Positions 54,378 to 64,000 of a stretch of 64,000 nt of DNA are shown one piece after another. The notes under the pieces are model-generated. The model had not been told where the DNA came from. It did no database searches and worked only from the letters and a program-made list of their open reading frames with translations. This stretch comes from Scilla litardierei (taxonomy: Eukaryota > Streptophyta > Magnoliopsida > Asparagales > Asparagaceae). The DNA lies in NCBI GenBank assembly GCA_030789695.1, contig CM061142.1, positions 570,143,281-570,207,280 on the forward strand, written 5' to 3'. A program made the position numbers and the translations under genes. The stretch's first letter is position 1. Every line of letters starts with the position of its first letter.

Positions 54378-55303
54378 ATGGCTAATATTGCAAGCGTTAA
54401 TTTCGAAGTACTGGAAGCATCAGGTAGAAACTATCTAAGCTGGTAGCTAGATGTAAAGTTTCACCTGCGGGCAAAGTCCCTCATCGCTGCTGTGACTGAA
54501 AAAGAAAATGTTAGCGATATAGAGAAGGCGCAAGCCATCTATATTCGCCGCCATGTGGACAAGACCTTAAAGGCTGAATACCTTACGGTCACAGTTCCAT
54601 TTGAGCTATGGACTGCCCTTGAGGACATGAATAAATATCAGAAAGATGTTATACTCCCAAGGGCACGATATGAGTGGGAGAACCTGAGACTACATGACTT
54701 AAGTCCATTGCTGAGTACAACTCAGCACTTTTTAGCATCACCTCACGCCTGAAGTTGTGTGGTAAGAATGTCTCAGAAGATCGCATGCTGGAAAAGACGT
54801 ATACGTCCTTCCATGAAAAAGATGCGATACTCATGCAGCAATACCGTGAACACAGGTTAACCAAGTATTCTGAGCTGCTGTCATGTTTACTCATGGCTGA
54901 GCAAAACAGAGAGCTTCTTCTCGCCACTCACAATATGCGCCCTCCCGGCACTGCCCCCCTACCAGAAGCTCACCATTCCTCTTCTTTCAAAAAGAAGAGA
55001 GATAATAAAAGAAAAGAAAGACCACAGAAGGGGGGTCAACAGAAAAATGCCAAGGGCCATGCACAGCAGCAGCGAAATAATGAAAGTAAGCGGAAGTTCA
55101 CGTGGCACAGAAATGACAAAAATGATTTACCCCCACCCAAGAGGGAATGGGAAGACCAGTGCCAAAATTATGGCATGAAAGGCCACAGGTCCAGAGTATG
55201 CCGAACTCCGCATCATCTCCAGGATTTGTATAAAGAGAACAAGAAAAATAAAGCTGAAACAAACCTGATGACATCTGATGCTCCAGTTAAGTTTTTCAGC
55301 TGA
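54378..55303 (+). pseudogene. gag: CopD gag remnant
   Basis: ATG 54378 opens MANIASVNFEVLEASGRNYLSW, then TAG at 54444. The same frame runs on to YEWENLRLHD near 54705, where a frameshift moves it to KLCGKNVSEDRMLEKTYTSFH and LTKYSELLSCLLMAEQNRELL. The tail has a Lys-rich stretch and a zinc-knuckle remnant CQNYGMKGHRSRVCRTPHHL, in which the second metal-binding Cys is Tyr. The layout fits short-LTR copia Gag. One stop, one frameshift and a lost zinc ligand make it non-functional. Confidence 0.85.
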
Positions 55304-55518
55304 CGACTTCGAAAATAATGACATGCTTGACTAGCCTTTACTTTTATCTTAGCAAATTGTTTAGAACATATCACGTTATGAGAGCTTTTGTATTACGCAA
55401 TCTGTTTTGATTGAAAAAATTTAGTAGACAATAAATGAATATGTCTATCTGAATATGCATGTGCCTTTATGTTTCATCTTTTGAAACTGCTCTCATAAAT
55501 AATTAGTAGACAATAAAC

Positions 55519-58492
55519 ATGTACGATCTCTTTCAATACAAAGCCCAATATCAGGGCTATATTGAAGATCCAGGGAATGCAACACTGTTGCCCCCAAACG
55601 ACACAAAAATAAAGGATGCACTAATCCCTCCGAATTCCAAAAGAAACTTTCTAAGTTTCAAGGACATCCGTTTCAACGGATTCCACTTGGAAACAACAAA
55701 TGTAAATGGAAAAAAAAATTTACCGTATGCAACGTCTCAAGAAAAAGGAGTAAAATCCACACTTGAACGTTTTGAGAGCCTTATAGGCCTCTACCATACG
55801 AAGATTCGGAGAAAGGAAGCAGAATTAAACAGAGCACCTGAAGTGCCCTACATCAGCCGAGTTTTTACTCTGGCATGATGGACTTGGCCCTGGATTTGTG
55901 ATGATGCACAGCATCTTATCCTATGGGTATGACTTGAAGAACCAGAAGATTCTTCAGAAGGGAAAATTCTCTCGCATCCCTTACTATAAGGGAAGATTAA
56001 TTACAAGGCCATCTCCACGAAAAGTTGAAAAAGGATCTCCACGCTTCCTCAAAAAGAATACAAGGAGACAGATGTGGATAAAATCCACCACCCCTAGTGG
56101 GCTATTTTGGTACTTCATTATACTGATAAATGCATCCTCAGAATATTCGTACGTATGTCTACTACAAGACCCGCAACTTAGCTTTTCCAAAGCTATTGGC
56201 ACAAGAATAAAAATGTTGCGGGCACATTTCCCAGACAATAAAATGTTGTAAATAAGTCTGGTTAATGTTGGGAAATATACCTCCCAGTCTTTTCAAGAGT
56301 ACTGCCAATCAACGGGAATTGAAAATGAACATACAAGTGCCGCATGTTCATACCCAAAATGGGCCGGCAGAGTCACTGAAAAGTAGACTCCAATGGACTG
56401 AACGTCCATTAAATCTCGATTGCCTATGGATGCATGGGGACATGCAAACTCTGCATGCTGCATCGTAAATGAAAATAAGACCCTCTGGAGGTCAGAGTCT
56501 CCAATGCAATTTGCATATGGAATGCCACCGAACATTTCTCATCTGAGAATCTTCGGTCGCGGAGTCTTAAAATCCCCATTGCACCACCAAAGAGGACCAA
56601 AACGGTACTCAACGTCGCCTAGGTATCCATGCATGGTTTGACTCACCCTCACTTATAAGATACCTAGAACCATAAACGGGGGACGTAATTAAGGCACACC
56701 TTGAAGACTGTGATCTCGATGAGACGAGTTTCCCAAAAATAGGCCCAGATACTGGAAAATCTGGCGCGAAGAAAATTATAATGTGGGATACAAACAGCTT
56801 GACCCACTATGATCCGGTAACAATACAATGTGTAGATGAGATCCAGAAGATCTTCCACATACAGAACACTGTTCACTAATTACCGGAATCATTTATTGAC
56901 AACCAGAAGATTGTCAGATCACACATCCCTGCTGCAAAAACTCCAGCTAGGATTGACATCCCCGAGAATGGATGCAATCCACCAGCAGCAGAAGTGGCTG
57001 ATACTCAACAGAAAAGAGGTAGACCACCAGGCTCCAAGGACAGAAACTCCTGGAGACCTTAAGACAATACTACCACAGGACAATGAGCTCCTGTCCACAC
57101 CATCACCCTTCTCAGAATCCACTGCAGAGGAATTGTCGGGAAAAAGTGAAATTAAGTAAATGTTGTACGTACTGGGGAGGTGTTGGACAGATAGAACATA
57201 AATTGTCGACAATGTATTCACGTATCATATTGCCATATACATCGCAATGGAGATGATGTTTATAAATAATCGTCCACACTCCGTTGCTAGAAGGCAAACG
57301 TAGAGATTGGCCAAACGTGGAACGTGGCAATAAAAGATGAGCTGGACTCACTTATGAAACGTAAAATGTTCGGACCTGAAGTCCTGACACCAAAAAGGTG
57401 TCAAACCTGTGGATAAAACAAAGTATTGCAAACATAAGAAAAATAAATACAAAATCATATGCTATACGGTACAACCTATAGCCCAAGGAAAATTTCGCTG
57501 AAACTAGGGATCAAACAAATTCAAAAGAGCATGTCTCATAAATGATGCATCAGTCTCCCTAAGTTATCAAAAGCGAATACCTTATGATTTGGCGAAGGAA
57601 AATTTTTGATATGCCGTTTTTGGATGTTGTGACGGCATACCTTCGTGGATATCTTGTAAAGATAATTTCCACATTTCCTTAAAAGCCCTGAATAGACTTT
57701 GGGACGTCTATTCAAATGAAGAAACAATAAGTATAATAAATAAATGTACAACCAAGAGAATCACTTAACAAGTCAATGATTCCTACTGAAGGTTGTCTTT
57801 GCATCTGTGCAAAGAACAGGATTAGAGATCTTAGTTGTAGACAACTAACATCTCATCGGATCTCCTAAAGAGAAAACCGAAATAAATGTACAAGCCTGAC
57901 TTTTAAACATGAAATAAAAAGACCTAGGCAAATATAAAGTCATGGCTCATAGAATCCTGTTATAAACGCCCAGAAGCGCGTTGGAGAAATTAAAAGGACC
58001 ATTGTCATCCAAAGTACACCTACGGTGGTATACTCAATGGATGTACAAAAAAGAACCCTTCCGATCGCTGGAAGAGGGGGAGGATATAACTGGTCCTAAA
58101 GTCCCTTATCTAAGTGCAATCATGCACTCCTGGCTAAACTGCACGCGTCCCGATATAACAGTTGCAGTTAACTCATTAGCCAGAGATAGTTGGCACCTCA
58201 CTAGGGCCATTAGACCGGAGTCAAGCCTTCTGCGCTTCCTCCAAGGGTCGAAAGATTTGGACTTACAAATTATAGTAGCATCCTCCAATGTTTGTGCAAA
58301 TGCAGGTTATAGGTCCGGTCCCTATACTGATAAATCACAGAATGGGTACCCACAGTGGGATGGCCATCTACTTCAAATATGCAAAGCAACTTATGAAGGC
58401 AACATAATCCTATCAATTCCGAGATCCTCACCATTCCAGAATCACACCAATGGTGTATTTGAGGGCGCCTGGTGGTACATCACATCCCGGTG
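55519..58492 (+). pseudogene. pol: CopD pol remnant
   Basis: Fragments in several frames. 55621-55878 has NFLSFKDIRFNGFHLETTN and LYHTKIRRKEAE, the segment before integrase. 55880-56230 has KNQKILQKGKFSR and RLITRPSPRKVE from the integrase entry, with stops. About 56320-56560 has VPHVHTQNGPAESL (expected Glu present) and PPNISHLRIFG. 56920-57060 has KTPARIDIPE, then RGRPPGSKDRN. The reverse transcriptase region (57360-57960) is too decayed to show YVDD. 57981-58492 keeps the end of reverse transcriptase and RNase H (NCTRPDITVAVNSLAR, LRFLQGSKDLDL). Protease was not recognised. The gene is dead. Confidence 0.82.
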
Positions 58493-58679
58493 ACGACTGG
58501 GATAGAGGCTGGTTCTGTGGAGCTGACCATATAGTCCGAAGACCACATCAGAGGCGACGAAACTTAGCTCACCTCTCCATAGTTTCTGGACTCAGCAGCT
58601 GCTTGATGGTGATAAAATTTGTAATCTGGGTACATTTTCGGAATATTGTAAATAGGAGTGATGATATAAGCCTACGAGA

Positions 58680-59084
58680 TCTGAAAGCCTAAGAGCTTTT
58701 ACAGATCAGGGGGAGTTGACAGAATTTGTACTCTTTTCCCTTAGCTATGGTTTTTCCCACTGGGTTTTCCATAGCCAAAGGTTTTAACGAGGCAAATCAA
58801 ATCAACTCTGGATCCCGAAGTATCCACCCCTCTGTGACGCTCAGAATCCAGAAGTATTCATGAGCAGAGTCACATGTACAAATCAGGGGGAGTTAAAGAG
58901 CGTTTGCACTCTTTTTCCTTAACTATGGTTTTTCCCACTGGGTTTTCCATAGCTAAAGGTTTTAACGAGGCAAATCTCATCAACTCAGGATCCTAAAGTA
59001 TCCACCCCATGTGAGACTCTTCCACGCTCAGAATCCTGAAGCATTCACGAGCAAAGTCCACACCTATGGCTATATAAGGGGGAG
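58680..59084 (+). repeat. CopD 3' end with repeated block and polypurine tracts
   Basis: A roughly 180-bp block (CAGGGGGAGTT...GGTTTTTCCCACTGGGTTTT...GAGGCAAAT) occurs twice, from about 58706 and from about 58887. A true polypurine tract AAGGGGGAG ends at 59084. Confidence 0.75.
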
Positions 59085-59232
59085 TGTTGTGAACGGGTTT
59101 TTAACCGTAGTTGGGTGAGATTCTGGGCTACCCTAGAGATAGGCCCATATCATTGTAAACCCATCTTGTATTCTCCCCATTGCCTATAAATATAGACCTG
59201 AGGGCTCTCCCCTCAAGAGTTGATTCATAACA
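59085..59232 (+). repeat. CopD 3' LTR
   Basis: 148 bp, near-identical to 52416-52563; ATGGT follows. Confidence 0.92.
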
Positions 59233-59237
59233 ATGGT

Positions 59238-60453
59238 AAATATTTTGAATTTTTAATATTGTTCATTTTGATTTTTATATTCCATATGTTTCTAGGCAAT
59301 ATCCAATTTATATGCAGAAATTATTTAGCACAAAATCAACCTTTAATAGAGTACATGATCCCACTGAAATTATTTAACACAACCCCGCTTTCGCTCAATG
59401 CTCATGGAAAAATGCATGGGAAAACTTTTAGCAAAAATATGTAAACTGTGGAATTAATGTGTAATTTAGCTAGTGCGATACTCAATTTAGGGTTTCATAT
59501 GCCAAACCTCTGAACCATTCCGCGTTACTAATCTTTATCTTATCTTTTCTTTATTTACCTTTCAATTTGTTTCTCCATAAATAGATATTTATTTAATAAC
59601 TGGTCTTTTTAATTTTGTTATTCCCCTTTCAATATGTTTCTCTAGGTTGATTCAATAGTCATCATCATCATCAGTCCAACACATCAACTGATCAACCCAA
59701 TCTTTCAATATGTTTCTCTCAACCCGTAGTCAAACCCCCTCATATCTAGAAATTTATTTAGTAAAAAGCTTGATTTTTCTCCCCAATCTTCCCCAAACAT
59801 TGATTAAGAGAAGAATGAAACCCTACCTTTTAAAAAAAACTTTCTCTGTCTCAAATTGTAGAGCAGGGAACATCGTCATTGGTGGTTGATTGGATGGTGG
59901 TTGTCCTGGCGGTGGCCATGGCTTGCAGATTAACGGAAGACGTTGGATGCTTGTATTTTGATCCAGAATTATTTAAGAAGTGGGCTACCCTTGATCATCA
60001 TCCGCACCGAGTGCTACCCCTTTTATTTCACGCACGACAAATAAAATAATATTATTTATGTTTCTGCACAACTTACGTTTAGGACTATTGAAAATACCGC
60101 TTAAGGCAGAATAATAAAATCATGAAAAAATCATTGAGAAAAATCAAATTAAATCAAAAAAACATATAACATTTAACATCAACCAGACCAATTTGTGCCA
60201 AGAAAAAAAACAACCGGAATCACCGCAAATTTTGACTGACAATTTGGCTCCTTAAAGCTCATCTTTAATGAAACGCAAGCATTAGACAACGCAGTACTCC
60301 ACGAATTAACAATGGAAGGTGAGTGATCAGGAGCTTTGTACACGAGCAACGCCTAATCTTGCACACGTCCCTCCGTTGCTATCCCTGGCGACGCATTGCA
60401 TATGACCGCAGCGGGGTCCGGATTTAGGGAATCTTGAAAGTGTTATGTACATC

Positions 60454-60491
<38 letters not shown>

Positions 60492-61125
60492 ACACATGGA
60501 AAGGCTAAGCAAAGCAATTGTTACTACGTAAAGGCCGGCCTAGTCGATAAAGGCTCATATGTATAAAGCCCACATAAATAACCCAACAACACTCCTGAAG
60601 GAGAACCAGCTCGCCGAGTCTTATAGAAGCTCGCCGAGTCTTAGAGAAGCTCGTCCATGCGGCGTGCTTGTCAACCGAATCAAAGAGAAGAGCCCTCCGA
60701 CTAACCGCACACGAACCATGCCAGCTCGACGAGGTGAAGCTCGCCTAAGAGCCAGTCCGCCTAATTCTCCGCCCATGGAAGCACGCCCAAGGAAGAGCAT
60801 GAGACGTCAGGCTCGGGCAACGAGCTCGACCTAGGAGGGAGGCGACCTGCCATAAATATCACTGACTGTTTCGCCGTCTGACATTTTCACACCTGACAAC
60901 TACATGCCTGACATTCTCACGCCTGACAATTTCGGTTCTGACAGTTTCAGCTCTGACAAACCCATGTGTTTGACAGTTAGGCCCGCACGCGTGACAAATG
61001 CCCATGCACTTTTCGTGCATTTTAACTTGTAGATAACTACTTGCACCTCAGTACTTTGAGGTGCATGTACTTATTTTTACCCAACACCACTCCTCCCTCT
61101 GCGACTATTGCTGCAACACCACTCC
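59238..61125. other. Intergenic, no gene seen; microsatellite and short repeats
   Basis: No supported gene. It contains an AG microsatellite (60456-60490), two AGCTCGCCGAGTCTTA-type repeats near 60609-60650, and a run of CTGACA-headed units of about 16 bp (60877-60980). Segments 59494-59600 and 60985-61030 resemble sequence left of CopD. Confidence 0.6.
60456..60490. repeat. AG dinucleotide microsatellite
   Basis: About 17 AG repeats. Confidence 0.95.
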
Positions 61126-64000
61126 TGTAACGCCCCGCTCCCCAGGATACCCTGAGCAGCGAGTGTTACGGAGGAAAATACCTAACACTGCACAAACAGG
61201 CCCACTGCGCGCTGTTGGGATAGTACCTGTAGCATTCCAGATGTGAAGAAACACAAGAGAGACAATCAAACCAAACGCTGATACTTATACACCAGCTGTT
61301 TATACACTTTTCAAGTACAACATCACTCATCCAAAAATTTAAGTACAACATATAGCCAAATCTCATGTACAATAGGATACCCACATCTCGCCGAAGTACA
61401 ATATCACCCACCCAAACTCTCATACGCTCTCAAACCCTCAACTTTAACCAACGCCATCCAAATGGACTAGTGTGCCTCCACTTCATGAACCAGCACCTGA
61501 AAAATATCAACGGGGCACATCACAGCGTGACCTAGTAGGAATCCCAAACCCAACTCACATGGTGCACAAAAATGCAATGCGCTAAGCAATAACGGGGAAC
61601 TAACTCATGGTATATCATGGCGACTGCGGTAAGAGGACATCCTACAACACAAAGTGAGTACTACAGATAAGAAGTGAACTGCAATATCGGGAGACTGAAA
61701 CCTAGCATTACAACTTCATCCCAAGTACATTACTAGTAGTGACAAGAAAACTACAATTCTTGTTTGAATTGTCTGTTCACCAAAACTTCTTTGCTAAGGG
61801 AAAAACACACCCTTCTTTTGAAATGGAACCAAACGGTTTTGGAAATCAAGTTTGCTTAAAGGAGCTTGTAGGAACTTGTCGGTGATGATAAATGAGGTAT
61901 TTACACTCTAAAACGTCCAACTTGGAAGTTGTCAAAGACCCTCTTGCTAACTTTTCATTCATACTAATTTTCCAAGTGGGTGCTCACTTAAGCATGGAAA
62001 AGAAAAGTTAGCGAGTGGTATTTTGTGTGGAATTCCTAGCTCAGTTTCTAATGCTTGGGACGTTGTGGAAATGCTTATAAAAATTTCGGTAGAGTTTCTC
62101 TTGTATTTATCAAAGTTTCCAAGTACAACATAAGTAATATTTCTAAAATAAAACAAAAATAGTATTTCAAGAGAATATGGTTTAATCACAACATCCCGAC
62201 AACACCATCAATACCACCAACACCACCAACACTACTATAAGCATCACCATAACCTTTCCAACTTCCAAATTAAATCCATTTATCTGAACAAGGTAATAAA
62301 AGAAAACAATTTCGTTTACTTCATGGAACAAAATAATATCTATTCTACTTACCCAAGGAACCAACATGAGACTATTTTCATAAAGGAGAGCATTTCCATC
62401 TTCTCATGCAATGGGGAGAATAATAATGCGTTCATGTTTCAAAATGAGAGCACTTTGCATAATTATTGGGACAAAACATTCAAGCAACATGGGACATGAT
62501 CATTGCATCAAATAATTCAAATTAGCATCCCAATTTATCTATGAATGCTTCATGGTAACTAGGATGTTAGAATTTCAAAATTTCATAATACTTCCATCAT
62601 CCCATTATTTCCTACTAACATTAATGATCACCAATACCAACATCAATATCATTCATACCACTACTAGCAATAACAAGAAAAATAACAACATTTACGAACT
62701 AACAACCCATACACTCCAACATTCCATCAATCAAGCACCATATGCTTCCATGGCGACATGCATTCTCAAAGGTTAACCATCACACAAATACAACCACAAA
62801 TCACCCAACAATACTACATGATGCTATGATGCATATGATGCACAAGTAATGCGAGGCAATGCAATGCAAGGGGATCCCGTGAATAAGCCGGCGTGCATGT
62901 GCAAAAGCTTCTACTCCGTTATCAACGTGGAGCCACCTAATGGATCAAGAGGTGGCCAACGGCGTATTCACCCGCCTCCTACTGCGGCACTTTGTACATG
63001 CCCGTGCACTCCACTTCGTGTCCTAACGTGACCATGTCACCATGTCACCCATTCCATATTCCGCAAGTTTCCAACATCCCTTCCCAATGTCCCAATTCAT
63101 TCATTTTCTCATATTTCTCATTTCATACATATTAAATTGAATAAATAGTTTCCAACACCTCAAAATGAGACCAATTTCTGAAAAGTGGGCAATTATAGCT
63201 TCTAACAAGTTTAATGAAGGCAATATAGGAGCAAATTAACCCGTCATTGAAACATGACATCATAGATCATCATGATCTTAGAAGGAATATGGAAGCAATC
63301 TAATTTAATCCATAAGACAAAATAAGAGCTATTTAATGCAAGGTAAATTGAATGTTAAACTTCCAACAGTTCATACCAACATTCAATACCCCAACATGTC
63401 ATACCAATTTCCAACATTCAAAGAGAGCAACTTCTCAGATAATGAATCAAAACAGTTATGAACAACATGAACGCTTTCATGGCAACAAGTAACATCAAAT
63501 AGCATAACATCTCTTAGCTACTAAAATTAAAGATGAAACATCCAGCAGTTTCCAACAAATGAAAGCAATTCCACACACGTTGTAATACACACATATTCCC
63601 ACCACTTGAGTTGAAATACAATTAAGACATATGTTGAAATGCAAGTGGATGCCAAATGCCACTTGAGGCGTTTTGCATACTTTATCAAATTTCATTAAGG
63701 ACTTACATGAAGCATGCAATTTGAGAGAAGGGTATCATTATGATTCATAATAAGAGAATTTCTTCTTATAACAACTAGTGATGAACTTAGTAACATCTCA
63801 TTCTCATACAATGGTAGATAAACCTCAACCTTACAAAGGGGTTAATTATCAACTTAATTCATGAAATGTGACAGCCAAGGCAAATAAATCTACCACATGG
63901 CATCCAGGAAATGAGAACACCTCATATAAATTTATCTAACTAACTTCCATCTCCACATACAAGGGATTTGGACAATGACTACCAACATACAAAAAGTGGG
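61126..64000 (-). repeat. Partial chromovirus-like LTR, cut by window end
   Basis: Begins TGTAACGCCCCGCTCCCC, almost the same as the plus-strand start of ChrSolo (TGTCACGCCCCGCTTCCC). The following 2.9 kb has no gene and is AT-rich, as in ChrSolo. If the match holds, this is the 3' end of an LTR read on the minus strand. Its other end is beyond 64000, so solo or full element cannot be told. Confidence 0.45.

Larger units (their letters stand above)
52416..59232 (+). mobile_element. CopD: decayed Ty1/copia element with very short LTRs
   Basis: 148-bp LTRs at 52416-52563 and 59085-59232 (TGTTGTGAAC...TTCATAACA), differing by about one base, with ATGGT at 52411-52415 and 59233-59237. PBS CGTTATCAGCACGACTC (52564), polypurine tract AAGGGGGAG (59076-59084). 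Internal order: 1.8-kb leader, gag remnant, and integrase and RNase H remnants in many frames. Short LTRs, this PBS and the RNase H text CTRPDI...VNSLAR indicate the Ale/Retrofit-type copia group. Nearly identical LTRs with badly decayed genes are unusual. Confidence 0.9.

Noticed and set aside
59238..64000. A host gene in the right-hand part of the window
   Set aside because: Open frames are short, overlap on both strands and lack conserved motifs or splice patterns.

Overview
This window is plant nuclear DNA made almost entirely of nested LTR retrotransposons. The plant assignment rests on Ty1/copia Sirevirus and short-LTR copia elements, Ty3/gypsy Tat-type gag genes, a Tat antisense gene, plant-type primer binding sites complementary to initiator Met tRNA, and chromovirus-like LTRs beginning TGTAACG. 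No host gene, rRNA, tRNA gene or CRISPR array was recognised. The species cannot be named from the sequence; a flowering plant with a repeat-rich genome is the safest statement. Element names below are local labels.

Positions 1-50456 are one nest. The outermost layer is TatA, a minus-strand Tat-like gypsy element: gag in three pieces (1-866, 8178-8400, 10249-10798), PBS at 10814-10831, and a 5' LTR split into 10834-10974 and 49573-50456. Its gag is broken by SirA (867-8172, TSD TAAGT), a Sirevirus carrying only gag, and by a probable Athila-type solo LTR (8401-10240). Its LTR is broken by a Sirevirus solo LTR, SirSolo (10975-12305 plus 49200-49572). SirSolo is in turn split by TatB (12306-49194, TSD GGTCT/GGACT), a Tat element with gag, an antisense gene and a roughly 95-bp minisatellite but no pol.

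TatB was hit four more times: SirB (13727-26185, TSD CCCAT), a complete Sirevirus with gag, pol and an extra 3' gene; CopC (29386-36970, TSD GAGAC), a copia element with a nearly intact polyprotein; SirC (37077-44083, TSD CCATG), another gag-only Sirevirus; and ChrSolo (44133-46529, TSD AGGCC), a solo LTR. The matching target duplications fix the order of insertion: TatA, then SirSolo, then TatB, then the four inner elements.

Positions 50457-52415 are AT-rich sequence without genes. CopD (52416-59232, TSD ATGGT) is a decayed copia element with 148-bp LTRs and a long GC-rich leader. Sequence after it (59238-61125) shares segments with the sequence before it, and 61126-64000 looks like the start of another chromovirus-type LTR that runs off the window.

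The most interesting signals are regulatory. Tandem palindromic units sit just upstream of the TATA box in SirB and SirC LTRs, and the SirC-type unit also occurs in the unrelated ChrSolo LTR. Others are the antisense gene in TatB with its own TATA box, the extra gene in SirB, the gag-only Sireviruses, and GC-rich tandem repeats in the leaders of both CopC and CopD.
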